Position numbers and translations under genes: made by a program. A DNA stretch of 64,000 bases from Citrobacter sp. MGH106 (GTDB lineage: Bacteria; Pseudomonadota; Gammaproteobacteria; Enterobacterales; Enterobacteriaceae): positions 2,046,001-2,110,000 of the forward strand of contig NZ_KQ089822.1 of assembly GCF_001037495.1 (NCBI RefSeq), read 5' to 3'. Under the pieces are notes generated by a model. The model made no database searches. It was not told where the DNA came from and saw only the letters and a program-made list of their open reading frames with translations. Below are positions 26,866 to 35,858 of this stretch, piece after piece (position 1 is the first letter of the stretch; each line of letters starts with the position of its first letter).

Positions 26866-28062
26866 TTACGGGCGTTTGCCAAACTCGCAGGTTAATTGCG
26901 TCCAGCGTCGCGCCTGTTCGCTAATGCTGAAGCCCAGACCATGACGATCGGAAACCCACATACGGCCATCGCGCAGTTCAAGTTGTTCATTGAATAACGG
27001 ATTCAGCCATTCGAAATGTTCCAGCCATGGCTCCAGCGGGTAGGCGGCAGACAGATGCAGGTGAACTTCCATTGCAAAGTGTGGGGCAAGCTTACGGCCA
27101 TGTTTGGCGGCCAGATCCATAATTTTGAGGAAGGGTGAAATACCGCCTACGCGTGGCGCATCTGGCTGTACAAAGTCGCTGGCGTTACCGAGGATCAGCT
27201 GTTCATGCTCGCGAAAGCTGGTTAACATTTCACCTGTGGCAATAGGGGTATCAAGCGCGGCGGCAAGCTGTGCGTGACCTTCTACATCGTAGGCATCCAG
27301 CGGCTCTTCAATCCAGATCAGATTGAATTGTTCCATTTTACGACCCATGCGGATAGCCGTTTCGCGATCCCACTGTTGATTCGCGTCCACCATCAGCGGG
27401 AATTCATCACCCAGTGCTTCACGCACTGCGGTTAAACGGCGAATATCCTCGGCACAGTTAGGTTGTCCGACTTTCAGCTTGATACCGCCAATACCGTTTT
27501 CACGAGAGATAACGACGTTTTTGAGCACCTGATCCAGCGGTGTATGCAGGAATCCACCAGAGGTGTTGTAACACTGGACGGAGTCGCGGTGTGCGCCCAA
27601 CAGTTTTGCCAGCGGCAGGCCTGCGCGTTTGGCTTTCATATCCCACAGAGCAATATCGATAGGGGAGATGGCCTGTACCGCCATTCCACTACGACCTACG
27701 GAAGCGCCTGCCCACAGTAACTTGGTGTAGATCTTGTCAATATCGTTTGGATCTTCTCCCAGCAGGTTATCGGCAATTTCTTTCGCGTGGGCATAAATCC
27801 CCTGGCCACCCGCACGCTTGGAATAGCTGAATCCTACGCCCTCGAAACCATCACGACTGCGGATCTCCGCGATGATAATCGCCACTTCAGTTAACGGTTT
27901 CTGGCGACCCGTAAGCACTTTGGCATCGCTGACTGGCGTTGCCAGCGGAAGAAATGCCAGAGATAGCTTAACCCACTCAATACGATCGCCGGTTTCAGCA
28001 GCGGTTTTAGTATTCACCGTTTTGGCATAGGTTACGGCGTCGGAATTAGCACTTAAAGACAT
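26866..28062 (-). CDS. L-talarate/galactarate dehydratase (enolase superfamily)
   Basis: The protein has 398 residues and is nearly identical to the characterised Salmonella L-talarate/galactarate dehydratase of the mandelate racemase subgroup. It dehydrates L-talarate or galactarate to 5-keto-4-deoxy-D-glucarate, and can interconvert the two by epimerisation. Visible active-site parts are the general-base region GGIKLKVGQPN (KxK), the metal ligands VDANQQW, WIEEPLDAYD and ATGEML, and the histidine region LAPHFAMEVH. The ATG at 28062 has an AGGAGA site; starts further upstream extend into operator DNA and match no family member. The downstream aldolase is not in this window. Confidence 0.94.
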   Translation of the reverse strand: MSLSANSDAVTYAKTVNTKTAAETGDRIEWVKLSLAFLPLATPVSDAKVLTGRQKPLTEVAIIIAEIRSRDGFEGVGFSYSKRAGGQGIYAHAKEIADNLLGEDPNDIDKIYTKLLWAGASVGRSGMAVQAISPIDIALWDMKAKRAGLPLAKLLGAHRDSVQCYNTSGGFLHTPLDQVLKNVVISRENGIGGIKLKVGQPNCAEDIRRLTAVREALGDEFPLMVDANQQWDRETAIRMGRKMEQFNLIWIEEPLDAYDVEGHAQLAAALDTPIATGEMLTSFREHEQLILGNASDFVQPDAPRVGGISPFLKIMDLAAKHGRKLAPHFAMEVHLHLSAAYPLEPWLEHFEWLNPLFNEQLELRDGRMWVSDRHGLGFSISEQARRWTQLTCEFGKRP

Positions 28063-28086
28063 ATTATTCTCTCCTGGTGATGAACA

Positions 28087-28104
28087 AATGATTGCGCTAA
28101 CATT
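28087..28104. promoter_or_regulatory. LacI-type operator O1 upstream of the dehydratase gene
   Basis: AATGATTGCGCTAACATT fits the near-palindrome AATGNTNGCGCNANCATT with a central GCGC, the usual form of LacI/GalR-family operators. It lies 25 bp upstream of the dehydratase ATG. Confidence 0.7.
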
Positions 28105-28107
28105 TTT

Positions 28108-28125
28108 AATGGTGGCGCAATCATT
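28108..28125. promoter_or_regulatory. LacI-type operator O2 upstream of the dehydratase gene
   Basis: AATGGTGGCGCAATCATT fits the same pattern as O1 and starts 21 bp away, two helical turns, so two dimers could bind on the same face of the DNA. Confidence 0.68.
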
Positions 28126-28238
28126 AAGCCAGCGAATTGCTTTTGATTTGAACAATCGATCACAAACCAAGAGATAAAAGGCCTTCCTATTGTAAGTAAT
28201 GTCACATTCCAATACTTTGTGTGAAAATGCACAAATAC

Positions 28239-28256
28239 AAATGATTGCGTTAACAT
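28239..28256. promoter_or_regulatory. LacI-type operator O3 in the divergent promoter region
   Basis: AATGATTGCGTTAACATT differs from the O1 pattern at one central base (GCGT for GCGC). It lies 152 bp from O1 and 126 bp upstream of the LacI-family gene, so it may serve autoregulation or DNA looping. A CRP-like half-symmetric sequence, TTTGTGTGAAAATGCACAAA, lies just before it at 28216-28235. Confidence 0.62.
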
Positions 28257-28381
28257 TATCAAATGATAAAGCTATGCTAAGCCGCTGTTTTCTCAGCGTA
28301 AAAAAGAAGGCCGCTGGCATTGGTCGATTTCATGATGAATAATGCACAACTTAATCGGCGATTTTTACAAGGGCATCGACA

Positions 28382-29386
28382 GTGAAAAACTCCAGACCTT
28401 CGCGCGCACCCACGCTGGAAGATGTTGCCCGTACCGCTGGGTTGTCTCCTATGACGGTGAGTCGGGCACTGAATACCCCGCAATTGGTACGGCCGAAAAC
28501 GGTAGAAAAAGTGATGCTTGCCGTGCGCGCTACGGGCTATATTCCTAACGCTCTGGCAGGGGGGCTGGCGTCACGTCGAAGTAAACTTATTGCTGTGGTG
28601 GTGCCGCAAATAAACAACAACATGTTTGTTGATACTATCCAGTCGTTGAGTGATGAACTGGCTGAGCGTGGTTATCACATATTGTTGTGTGTGGCCGGAT
28701 ACACGCAGCAAACCGAAGCCGAACTGGTGGCTGCACTGTTATCACGTCGGCCTGATGGCATCGTACTCACCGGGATCCACCATACTGCTGAGCTGAAAAA
28801 AGTGATCCTGAATGCTGCCATTCCGGTGGTGGAAATCTGGGATTTAACGCCAACGCCTGTCGACATGCTGGTGGGGTTCTCTCACGAAAAAGTGGGGCAG
28901 GCAGTGGCGGAATACATCATTAAGAAAGGCTATCGTCGTCCTGGTTTACTGTGGACGGCCGATCGTCGGGCGGGTCAGCGTAAACAAGGGTTGTGCGATG
29001 TTCTGAGCCGACATGAGATTTCCTCTGTCCCACAAGTGGATGTCCCGCTTCCGGCCTCTTTGTCCCTTGGCCGTAGTGGCCTGACCCAGCTTTTTACCGA
29101 GGGTGAGTTTGACGTCATTGTCTGTAGTTCAGACACTCTTGCACAGGGGGCTATCATGGAGTCAGAAAGCCGTGGTTTGAAGGTCCCGCAAGATTTAGCG
29201 GTGATTGGTTTTGGCGATCTCGATTTTGCCGCCAGCAATCGGCCCTCGATTACCACAGTCAGCGTAGACCGACGCGCTATCGGACAACGTGCCGCCTCGC
29301 TGCTTGCCGACCGTATTGAAAATATTGCGCGTGATGACGATATTATTGATGTTGGCTTCCATCTGGTAGAACGAGAGTCCGCATAA
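28382..29386 (+). CDS. LacI-family transcriptional regulator of the talarate/galactarate genes
   Basis: The protein has 334 residues. Residues 9-60 form the LacI helix-turn-helix and hinge (PTLEDVARTAGLSPMTVSRALN), and the rest is a periplasmic-binding-protein-like ligand domain similar to GntR and IdnR regulators. It starts with GTG at 28382; an AAGGG site lies upstream and an in-frame stop at 28372 excludes a longer protein except through ATT. It is divergent from the dehydratase and transporter genes, with three matching operators between them. It probably represses them until the aldarate or a derivative binds, which is inference from family behaviour. Confidence 0.9.
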   Translation: MKNSRPSRAPTLEDVARTAGLSPMTVSRALNTPQLVRPKTVEKVMLAVRATGYIPNALAGGLASRRSKLIAVVVPQINNNMFVDTIQSLSDELAERGYHILLCVAGYTQQTEAELVAALLSRRPDGIVLTGIHHTAELKKVILNAAIPVVEIWDLTPTPVDMLVGFSHEKVGQAVAEYIIKKGYRRPGLLWTADRRAGQRKQGLCDVLSRHEISSVPQVDVPLPASLSLGRSGLTQLFTEGEFDVIVCSSDTLAQGAIMESESRGLKVPQDLAVIGFGDLDFAASNRPSITTVSVDRRAIGQRAASLLADRIENIARDDDIIDVGFHLVERESA

Positions 29387-29422
29387 GATACCTGCCCGAA
29401 TACAGACAATAAGGAACCTGCT

Positions 29423-29650
29423 ATGCCGCACGTGGATATTAAATGTTTTCCCCGCGACCTGAATGACGAACAAAAATCCGCGCTGGCTGCGGATATAACC
29501 GAGGTCATCATTCGCCATCTGCAAAGTAAAGAGAGCTCGGTGAGCGTGGCGCTCAATGAAATTGAGCCGGATGCATGGCAAATTGTGTGGGATGAGCAAA
29601 TTGCGCCCCAGATGGCGACGCTGATAAAAAAACCGGGCTACAGTATGTGA
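29423..29650 (+). CDS. pptA: 4-oxalocrotonate tautomerase-family protein PptA
   Basis: This 75-residue protein matches E. coli PptA (YdcE, 77 residues), a 4-OT-type tautomerase that acts on phenylpyruvate and similar enols in vitro and forms dimers. The catalytic amino-terminal proline (Pro2 of MPHVDIKCF) is present after methionine removal. It is two residues shorter than the E. coli protein, ending KKPGYSM. It lies 36 bp downstream of the LacI-type gene on the same strand but has a good AAGGAA site. Its true metabolic substrate is not known. Confidence 0.93.
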   Translation: MPHVDIKCFPRDLNDEQKSALAADITEVIIRHLQSKESSVSVALNEIEPDAWQIVWDEQIAPQMATLIKKPGYSM

Positions 29651-29652
29651 GA

Positions 29653-29681
29653 TTAAACGGGCGGGAAGGCCGCCCGTTTAA
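29653..29681. terminator. Bidirectional terminator between pptA and the alkyl-sulfatase gene
   Basis: TTAAACGGGCGG (29653-29664) pairs perfectly with CCGCCCGTTTAA (29670-29681) across a 5-nt loop. The stem carries an A-rich flank on one side and a T-rich flank on the other, so it can act for both convergent genes. Confidence 0.7.
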
Positions 29682-29689
29682 TAATATAT

Positions 29690-31666
29690 TTACGGTGTGA
29701 CAATATTGAACCAGAATTCGAATTTATCCATATAGCCAAGCATAGCCTCGAGTTTGGCACTGTCGCCGGTTATCTTCACATCACCGCTTTCTTCAGCCTG
29801 CTTCAGGGTTATGTCCTTGAGGATGATTTTGTTCAACGTATCGCGGCTAAGAGTGATAGTCGTGTCAGCCTCTTTCGCTTCAGCATTGGCGGTATGATTC
29901 AGAACGCCATTTTCCAGCTCCAGCTTGTATTTTCCTCCGTCGTTACCGAGATCTATGTTGAATACGGATTTCGCATCACCAGCTTTCTGTCCATTAATAT
30001 GTACCGCCAGGTAGTCGAAAAACATTTCTGGCGTCATCGCCCGTACGGTATCCGGGCTGGCGGTATTTGGGGTTGGTCCTTTAACCACGCCGTTACGTAA
30101 CTCTTGCGCACCGGTGAGATAGAAGTTACGCCACGGGCCGGACTCTGCCTGATATCCTAATTGTTCCAGCGCGTCAGCTTCCAGATTGCGGGCCGCCTGA
30201 TTGTTCGGATCGGCAAACACCACTTTGCTCACGACCTGTGCCACCCAACGATAGTTACCCTGGTCATAGTCGGTTTTTGCTTTCTGCAGTATGGCATCCG
30301 CACCGCCCATATAATCGACGTACTTTTTAGCGGCGTCTTCCGGCGGCAGTTCATCCAGCGTCGCCGGGTTACCGTCAAACCAGCCGAGATAAAGCACATA
30401 GGTAGCTTTCACATCATGGCTGACAGAACCGTAGTAACCGCGGTTAGCCCATGTATGCGCCAGTGAATCAGGCAGCTTGAAGTTAGCGGCTATTTCGTCG
30501 CGGGTCAGGCCTTCGTTCGCCATACGTAGCGTCTGGTCATTGATGTATCGATACAGATCACGCTGGCTCTTGAGCAGCTTCACCACGTTGTCATTACCCC
30601 AGGTTGGCCAGTGGTGTTGGGCCATCAGGATTTCCGCTTTGTCTCCCCAGCGAACGATGGCTTCATTGATGTATTTAGACCAGGGCAGTGGTTCACGTAT
30701 TTTTGCGCCACGCAAAGAGTAGGTATTGTGCAGGGTATGCGTGACATCCTCGGCCGATTCAATAAGTTTTTTCTCTTCGATAAACCATAACATTTCTGAT
30801 GGAGCTTCTGAGCCTGGCGCCAGCATAAAGTCATAGGTTAAACCGTCTATAACCTCTTTTTGCCCGTCTTTCTCAATGATATTGGTTGGTGCAATCAGGG
30901 TGACTGTACCCGCAGATGTTGTGGTACCCAGCCCGGCACCAACCTGGCCTTTGGTATCAGGTTTCAACAGGTTGCCATACATATAGCTGGCTCGACGGCT
31001 CATTACGTTCCCGGCCATTATATTTTCGGCAACTGCGGCTTCCATAAAGCCCGAAGGCGCATAGATCTTCACTTTTCCTGATTTTACATCCGCTTCGTCG
31101 ACCACACCGCGTACGCCACCGTAGTGATCTACATGACTGTGAGTATAAATGACGGCGACGACGGGCTTATTACCGCGATTTTTAAAATAAAGATCCATAC
31201 CGACTTTAGCTGTTTCAGCTGAGACCAGTGGATCGACAACGGTTATGCCTTCTTTACCTTCGATAATCGTCATGTTTGAAAGATCGAGGTTACGGATCTG
31301 ATACACACCCTCGGTTACTTCAAACAAGCCACTGATGTTGATTAACTGAGCCTGCCGCCACAGGCTGGGATTCACTGAGTCCGGGGCTTTGTCACCTTCT
31401 TTAATAAACGTGTACTGCTGCGGATCCCAGATCACGTTGCCTTGTTCGCCTTTAATCGTTTCCTGGGGGATAGGGGCGATAAAGCCTTTATGGGCATCGG
31501 TAAAGTCAGTGTTATCGTCAAAAGGAAGTTGGTTGTAGAGCGCATTGTTAGCTTGTTGCGTGGATGCAGTAGCGTCTTTTGGTGCTTCTGCGGCCATAAG
31601 AGGAACAGAGAAAGATGTTAATAACCCAGCAAGAATAAAACATTTCGCGATTCTATTAAGTTGCAT
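29690..31666 (-). CDS. Secreted alkyl sulfatase-like metallo-beta-lactamase-fold enzyme
   Basis: The 658-residue precursor resembles SDS hydrolases such as Pseudomonas SdsA1 and E. coli YjcS. Residues 1-26 look like a signal peptide (MQLNRIAKCFILAGLLTSF... ending LMAA). The metal motif THSHVDHYGG is present near residue 185, followed by the further metal-ligand regions of the family, and the C-terminus is a sterol-carrier-like SCP2 domain. Such enzymes cleave the sulfate from primary alkyl sulfates in the periplasm. The start at 31666 has a GAGAGG site; an upstream in-frame ATG at 31690 has none. It separates pptA from yddH, which are adjacent in E. coli. It is similar to YjcS but I am not sure it is the orthologue. 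Confidence 0.9.
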   Translation of the reverse strand: MQLNRIAKCFILAGLLTSFSVPLMAAEAPKDATASTQQANNALYNQLPFDDNTDFTDAHKGFIAPIPQETIKGEQGNVIWDPQQYTFIKEGDKAPDSVNPSLWRQAQLINISGLFEVTEGVYQIRNLDLSNMTIIEGKEGITVVDPLVSAETAKVGMDLYFKNRGNKPVVAVIYTHSHVDHYGGVRGVVDEADVKSGKVKIYAPSGFMEAAVAENIMAGNVMSRRASYMYGNLLKPDTKGQVGAGLGTTTSAGTVTLIAPTNIIEKDGQKEVIDGLTYDFMLAPGSEAPSEMLWFIEEKKLIESAEDVTHTLHNTYSLRGAKIREPLPWSKYINEAIVRWGDKAEILMAQHHWPTWGNDNVVKLLKSQRDLYRYINDQTLRMANEGLTRDEIAANFKLPDSLAHTWANRGYYGSVSHDVKATYVLYLGWFDGNPATLDELPPEDAAKKYVDYMGGADAILQKAKTDYDQGNYRWVAQVVSKVVFADPNNQAARNLEADALEQLGYQAESGPWRNFYLTGAQELRNGVVKGPTPNTASPDTVRAMTPEMFFDYLAVHINGQKAGDAKSVFNIDLGNDGGKYKLELENGVLNHTANAEAKEADTTITLSRDTLNKIILKDITLKQAEESGDVKITGDSAKLEAMLGYMDKFEFWFNIVTP

Positions 31667-31869
31667 CGTAAAACCTCTCTGATACTTCACGAAGTACAGT
31701 GTTAAGGGGGATGCTGCTTTTACGGATAGTGTTTTGAATAGATATTTGGGTTAGTGCAAGATTAACTATAACTGGCGTTAATGAATCGGCAAGGAAGGGG
31801 GGGATTATTAGGCTTTAGATTAAATAAGGCCAGGATGGCAGTCGTTTACTGCCATCGGTAAATGCACTA

Positions 31870-32442
31870 TTACTCGCCTGCAGTGATACGTTTCCCACTA
31901 ATAATAAACGTGCCTGCACCCAGATGATGCAGGGTATTGAGTTTGTCATCATCAAACTGCCAGCGACCGTCGATGAATACGCGCTCGTCCGCTGCGGCTG
32001 AAACCACTTCGCCAAACAAGGTGTCGTATTTCTCCTGTGCAGATGTCGCTGGCAGCAGGCGACACTCCATCCAGGCCAGACATTTTGTCTCTATCACCGG
32101 TAAGCCAAGCACTGGACCATTTATCACTGGGATACCGTAGCAGTTGAATTTATCTTCCTCACGACCGGACACGCTTCCCACGGCGTAGGTCCAGTTGGTT
32201 GCCGCAACGCCCGGGATAACAATGCCAAACATGCCGCTGCGTTCAATGAGTTCGCGCGACCAGGCAGTCTTATCCACCACAATGGCTATGCGTGGTGGCT
32301 CAAACTCAACGGGCATTGACCATGCTGCTGCCATCACATTACGGCGTTCTGTCGTCGAGTCCCGACTGGTAATCAAAATGGTTGGGCCGTGATTCAACAG
32401 CCGACTGGCATGATGCAATTCAACTGGACGAAAATGACTCAT
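31870..32442 (-). CDS. yddH: YddH, flavin reductase-like FMN-binding protein
   Basis: The 190-residue protein matches E. coli YddH and belongs to the flavin reductase-like split-barrel family (DIM6/NTAB). The FMN-contact region ITSRDSTTERRNVMAAAW is near residues 20-40, and SVSGREEDKF follows. It may bind FMN and supply reduced flavin or detoxify small molecules; no substrate is established. The ATG at 32442 has an AGGAG site; longer starts run into the nhoA promoter. It is divergent from nhoA. In this window it is the nearest candidate flavin reductase for the two monooxygenases at 18781-22240, but that link is speculative. Confidence 0.9.
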   Translation of the reverse strand: MSHFRPVELHHASRLLNHGPTILITSRDSTTERRNVMAAAWSMPVEFEPPRIAIVVDKTAWSRELIERSGMFGIVIPGVAATNWTYAVGSVSGREEDKFNCYGIPVINGPVLGLPVIETKCLAWMECRLLPATSAQEKYDTLFGEVVSAAADERVFIDGRWQFDDDKLNTLHHLGAGTFIISGKRITAGE

Positions 32443-32588
32443 GGCGACTCCTCTGAAAGATAAAAACAGCGTCACAATTAACGGTATTAGCGATTTTGTC
32501 ATCCCACAACAAGACCCAGCGCACAAAATCGCCGGCGTAAAATTAAAAATGCGTTATAAGTACAACATTGAACAAACAGGAACGCTAT

Positions 32589-33434
32589 ATGACGCCTTTT
32601 TTAAAAGCCTATTTTTCCCGTATTGGCTGGTCAGGTACGCCAGCAGTCGACATTAACACTTTGAAGAGACTGCATTTACTGCACAACGCCGCTATTCCGT
32701 TTGAAAATCTGGATGTGTTGCTACCGCGAGAGATACAGCTCGACGATCTGGCTCTGGAAGAGAAGCTGGTGAACGCTCGTCGTGGCGGGTATTGCTTTGA
32801 ACAAAACGGAGTACTTGAGCGAGCACTGCGGGAGACAGGTTTTACGGTGCGCAGTTTACTCGGACGTGTGGTGCTGGCGAATCCATCAACCCTGCCGCCA
32901 CGTACTCATCGCCTGCTACTGGTTGAGTTGCAGGGAGAGCAGTGGATTGCCGACGTAGGATTTGGCGGACAAACGCTGACGGCGCCTATTCGGTTGCAGG
33001 CTAACCTTGAACAGCAGACACCGCACGGTGAGTATCGCCTGATTCAGGAGGGGGAGGACTGGATCCTGCAGTTCCGACACCATGAACACTGGCAATCAAT
33101 GTACCACTTTGATCTCGTCATGCAGCACCAGAGCGATTATGTGATGGGCAATTTTTGGTCAGCACACTGGCCACAATCGCATTTTCGTCATCATCTGCTG
33201 ATGTGCCGCCATCTGCCGGACGGGGGTAAGCTGACGTTAACCAATTTTCACTTTACCCATTACCAGGACGGTCATGCGGTCGAGCAGATGAATGTACCCG
33301 ATGTCGCCAGCCTGTATATGCTATTGCAGGAACGCTTTGATCTGGGTGTTGACGATGCAAAACACGGATTTACTGAGGCAGAACTGGCCACGGTGATGGC
33401 TGCGTTTGATACCCATCCGGAGGCAGGAAAATAG
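32589..33434 (+). CDS. nhoA: Arylamine N-acetyltransferase NhoA
   Basis: The 281-residue enzyme equals E. coli NhoA in length and is highly similar. It transfers acetyl from acetyl-CoA to arylamines, arylhydroxylamines and hydrazines. The catalytic triad is visible: Cys in ARRGGYCFEQNG near residue 69, His in PPRTHRLLLVEL near 107, and Asp in IADVGFGGQ near 122. The ATG at 32589 has an AGGAA site and matches the family; a TTG at 32568 would add seven residues. It is divergent from yddH and convergent with yddE, as in E. coli. Confidence 0.95.
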   Translation: MTPFLKAYFSRIGWSGTPAVDINTLKRLHLLHNAAIPFENLDVLLPREIQLDDLALEEKLVNARRGGYCFEQNGVLERALRETGFTVRSLLGRVVLANPSTLPPRTHRLLLVELQGEQWIADVGFGGQTLTAPIRLQANLEQQTPHGEYRLIQEGEDWILQFRHHEHWQSMYHFDLVMQHQSDYVMGNFWSAHWPQSHFRHHLLMCRHLPDGGKLTLTNFHFTHYQDGHAVEQMNVPDVASLYMLLQERFDLGVDDAKHGFTEAELATVMAAFDTHPEAGK

Positions 33435-33450
33435 CGCGAAGCGGAATATA

Positions 33451-33480
33451 GCCGGATGACAGGGTAACACCTTATCCGGC
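33451..33480. repeat. REP element between nhoA and yddE
   Basis: GCCGGATGAC to CTTATCCGGC forms the imperfect palindrome typical of enterobacterial REP sequences, placed between convergent genes where it can stabilise 3' ends. Confidence 0.7.
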
Positions 33481-33492
33481 TTATCTGTTTCG

Positions 33493-34386
33493 TCAGAGAT
33501 TAATCGCCCATTCGGCATGAAACAGGATCACCGCAGCACCAGAGATAGTCACTTTTTCTGGTTGGTTATCGCGGATGGTCACCGCAATATCGACGATGCC
33601 GTCGCGTCCCAGCGCGCGACCCTGATGCCCCTGGACGCGCAATAATTTTCCGTCATGCACCATCAGATTATGATGCACCAGCCATGCTCCCATCGGACCG
33701 TTGGCATTGCCCGTCACTGGATCTTCCACAATACCGATCGCGGGTGAAAACATGCGACCATCAGTTTCGTATTTCCCAGGGCGGATCTGGAACGGGAAGA
33801 AACCGTTGCAGCCAATTTGCTGGCTGAGTGCTGTTAATGCCGACAGGTTCGGGGACAAGGCATCGATATCGACCTCTGGCTTCAGTGCGATCATTACTTT
33901 TGAATGACCAGTGGAGGCCACCTGAACAGGTACCCCTGGCAGCATATCGCTTTCAGTCAGGTGCAGGGCGCTGATGATTGCCGCACGCGTTTCGCCTTCC
34001 AGCGGGGGCTCAAAAACCGGCGCACCCTGTTCCAGAGTGATACGGTGATCGCCGCCTTCAGCGTGAATTTCAACCCGATGACGACCGGCCAGAGAAGTCT
34101 GCCAGACGGTGGTATTTCCCAGACCGAGCACTTTCGCCCGCACATAGTGAGCCGCGACGGTGGCGTGTCCGCAGATGGGTACTTCGATCGTGGGGGTAAA
34201 GTAGCGAATCCGGACATCACTGTCATCGCTGGAGAGCATGAATGCCGTTTCTGAATGGCGCAACTCCCGCGCGATCAGCTGCATCTGCGTATCGCTCAGG
34301 CCATCAGCATGCAATACAACCCCCGCCGAATTGCCGCGAAAAGGTTCAGAGGTAAAGGCATCGACGTGATAAATCTGTGGTTTCAT
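33493..34386 (-). CDS. yddE: YddE, PhzF-family isomerase-like protein
   Basis: The 297-residue protein matches E. coli YddE, whose structure shows the two-domain PhzF/diaminopimelate-epimerase fold. Conserved glutamate in the ARELRHSETAFML region, PICGHATVAAHYV, and VEDPVTGNANGPMGAWL mark the active site of the family. The reaction it catalyses is unknown; PhzF relatives isomerise small carboxylates without cofactor. It lies downstream of the nar operon on the same strand, about 100 bp after narV, and an intervening hairpin may separate the transcripts. Confidence 0.94.
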   Translation of the reverse strand: MKPQIYHVDAFTSEPFRGNSAGVVLHADGLSDTQMQLIARELRHSETAFMLSSDDSDVRIRYFTPTIEVPICGHATVAAHYVRAKVLGLGNTTVWQTSLAGRHRVEIHAEGGDHRITLEQGAPVFEPPLEGETRAAIISALHLTESDMLPGVPVQVASTGHSKVMIALKPEVDIDALSPNLSALTALSQQIGCNGFFPFQIRPGKYETDGRMFSPAIGIVEDPVTGNANGPMGAWLVHHNLMVHDGKLLRVQGHQGRALGRDGIVDIAVTIRDNQPEKVTISGAAVILFHAEWAINL

Positions 34387-34445
34387 TGATGTTCTCCCTG
34401 GGATGGAGAAGCATCATAGCGTGCAAAAATTCGTATGGCTAACGT

Positions 34446-34476
34446 ATGCCCGGTTAGTGCAAGCACCACCGGGCAT
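34446..34476. terminator. Hairpin between narV and yddE
   Basis: ATGCCCGGT (34446-34454) and ACCGGGCAT (34468-34476) form a perfect 9-bp stem ten bases beyond the narV stop. There is no T-tract. It may end or stabilise the narU-V transcript. Confidence 0.5.
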
Positions 34477-34485
34477 CGCAGAGCA

Positions 34486-35166
34486 TTAGCGGCGAGAACG
34501 AACGATCTGATAGCGACGGGTAAAATATTCAACCGGCGCGCTCCACACATGGACCAGACGGGTGAACGGGAACAGCAGGAAGATGGTCATGCCTAATACC
34601 AGATGTACACGGAAGATCAATGCGACACCATCCAGATGCGCAGACGCGCCCCCCTGGAAGGTCACCACTGACTGTGCCCAGCCTACCAGTTTCAGCATTT
34701 CACTGCCGTCAGGATGTTGAGCGGAGAACGGTATAGTGGTCAGGCCGAGAATACACTGAATCAGCAATACGCACAGGATCAGAATATCGGCTGTGGATGA
34801 GGTGGCGCGAATTCGCGAGTTTGTCAGACGACGAACCAGCAAACCAGCTCCACCAACCAGCGTCAGCACACCACAGAGGCCCCCTGCAATCATTGCCATT
34901 TGCTGTTTGACTGCAACAGGCAGGAACCAGGCGTACATCCAGTGCGGGGTTAGCATGCCGAACAGATGACCGAAGAAGATCCCCAGAATGCCGATATGGA
35001 ACAGGTTCGACCAAAGCACCATGCCGCGCTTATCGAGCATCTGGCTGGAGGAGGCGCGCCATGTATATTGCCCGTAGTCGTAGCGTAGCCAACTGCCAAG
35101 GATAAACACCGTGCCGCACAGATACGGGTAGATGTCGTAAAAAAAGACGTTCAGATACTGTATCAT
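34486..35166 (-). CDS. narV: Nitrate reductase Z gamma subunit NarV (cytochrome b)
   Basis: The 226-residue protein has five predicted membrane helices and the same length as E. coli NarV. It anchors the NarZY catalytic dimer to the inner membrane, carries two b haems, and oxidises quinol at the periplasmic side. Candidate haem ligands are histidines in [16 protein letters not shown] and [24 protein letters not shown]. Its start overlaps the end of narW by 4 bp. It is the last gene of narZYWV. Confidence 0.95.
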   Translation of the reverse strand: MIQYLNVFFYDIYPYLCGTVFILGSWLRYDYGQYTWRASSSQMLDKRGMVLWSNLFHIGILGIFFGHLFGMLTPHWMYAWFLPVAVKQQMAMIAGGLCGVLTLVGGAGLLVRRLTNSRIRATSSTADILILCVLLIQCILGLTTIPFSAQHPDGSEMLKLVGWAQSVVTFQGGASAHLDGVALIFRVHLVLGMTIFLLFPFTRLVHVWSAPVEYFTRRYQIVRSRR

Positions 35167-35858
35167 TTCGGGCCTCCTGCACTGACGTCGACATACTGGG
35201 GGGCGACGTGCTGGCTAAAGCGTCGTTGATAGTTTTGTAACGGTGAACTGTCACAGGCAGTGGCGTTATCCTCAATGAACTTCACCTGTTCTTCTTCCCA
35301 GACCGCATCCAGCGCCTGACGGGTATCATCCCGGGATTCCGCACCCACCTGCTTGGTGACACTGTCACTTGAAAGCGGACTTCCTGCTAAAGTCAGCAGG
35401 GCGTCAAACAGCTGATACCATGGTGCCTCTCGCTGCTTCAGGCGACCGCCAAGCAACGCCAGGATTGGCGCCACATTCTGTAATCCCTCTCTGGCTTCGG
35501 CTTCAGGCAAAACGCTTAAATACTCCAGATACAATGGCAGGTGATCCGGCAGTTCCCGACAGTCGAGTTGTAGCCCCACCTTTTCGTACTGAGCCAGCAG
35601 GTCAACCATCGCCTGGCCGCGATCGCGAGATTCAGCATGCACATGTTCAAACAGCAAAAGCGAGGTGGCGCGGCCCCGGTCAAACACCTCGCACCATTCA
35701 GCTTGTTTATCGAGTAACGGAGCGTTTAGCAGTTTCGTTGTAAACCTGGTAAGCACTGGCGCATCGCTGGCGATCAGTTGTAGAGCATCGTCTTTGCATT
35801 CCCATAGCAATTCGTCCGGATACTCCATCAGCAGTCCGATAATCTTAAGGATTTGCAT
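35163..35858 (-). CDS. narW: Nitrate reductase Z assembly chaperone NarW
   Basis: The 231-residue acidic helical protein matches E. coli NarW, a TorD/NarJ-family system-specific chaperone. Such proteins bind the catalytic subunit before molybdenum cofactor insertion and membrane attachment and are not part of the final enzyme. Blocks such as [20 protein letters not shown] are typical. Start and stop overlap with neighbouring narY and narV, implying tight coupling. Confidence 0.95.
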   Translation of the reverse strand: MQILKIIGLLMEYPDELLWECKDDALQLIASDAPVLTRFTTKLLNAPLLDKQAEWCEVFDRGRATSLLLFEHVHAESRDRGQAMVDLLAQYEKVGLQLDCRELPDHLPLYLEYLSVLPEAEAREGLQNVAPILALLGGRLKQREAPWYQLFDALLTLAGSPLSSDSVTKQVGAESRDDTRQALDAVWEEEQVKFIEDNATACDSSPLQNYQRRFSQHVAPQYVDVSAGGPK

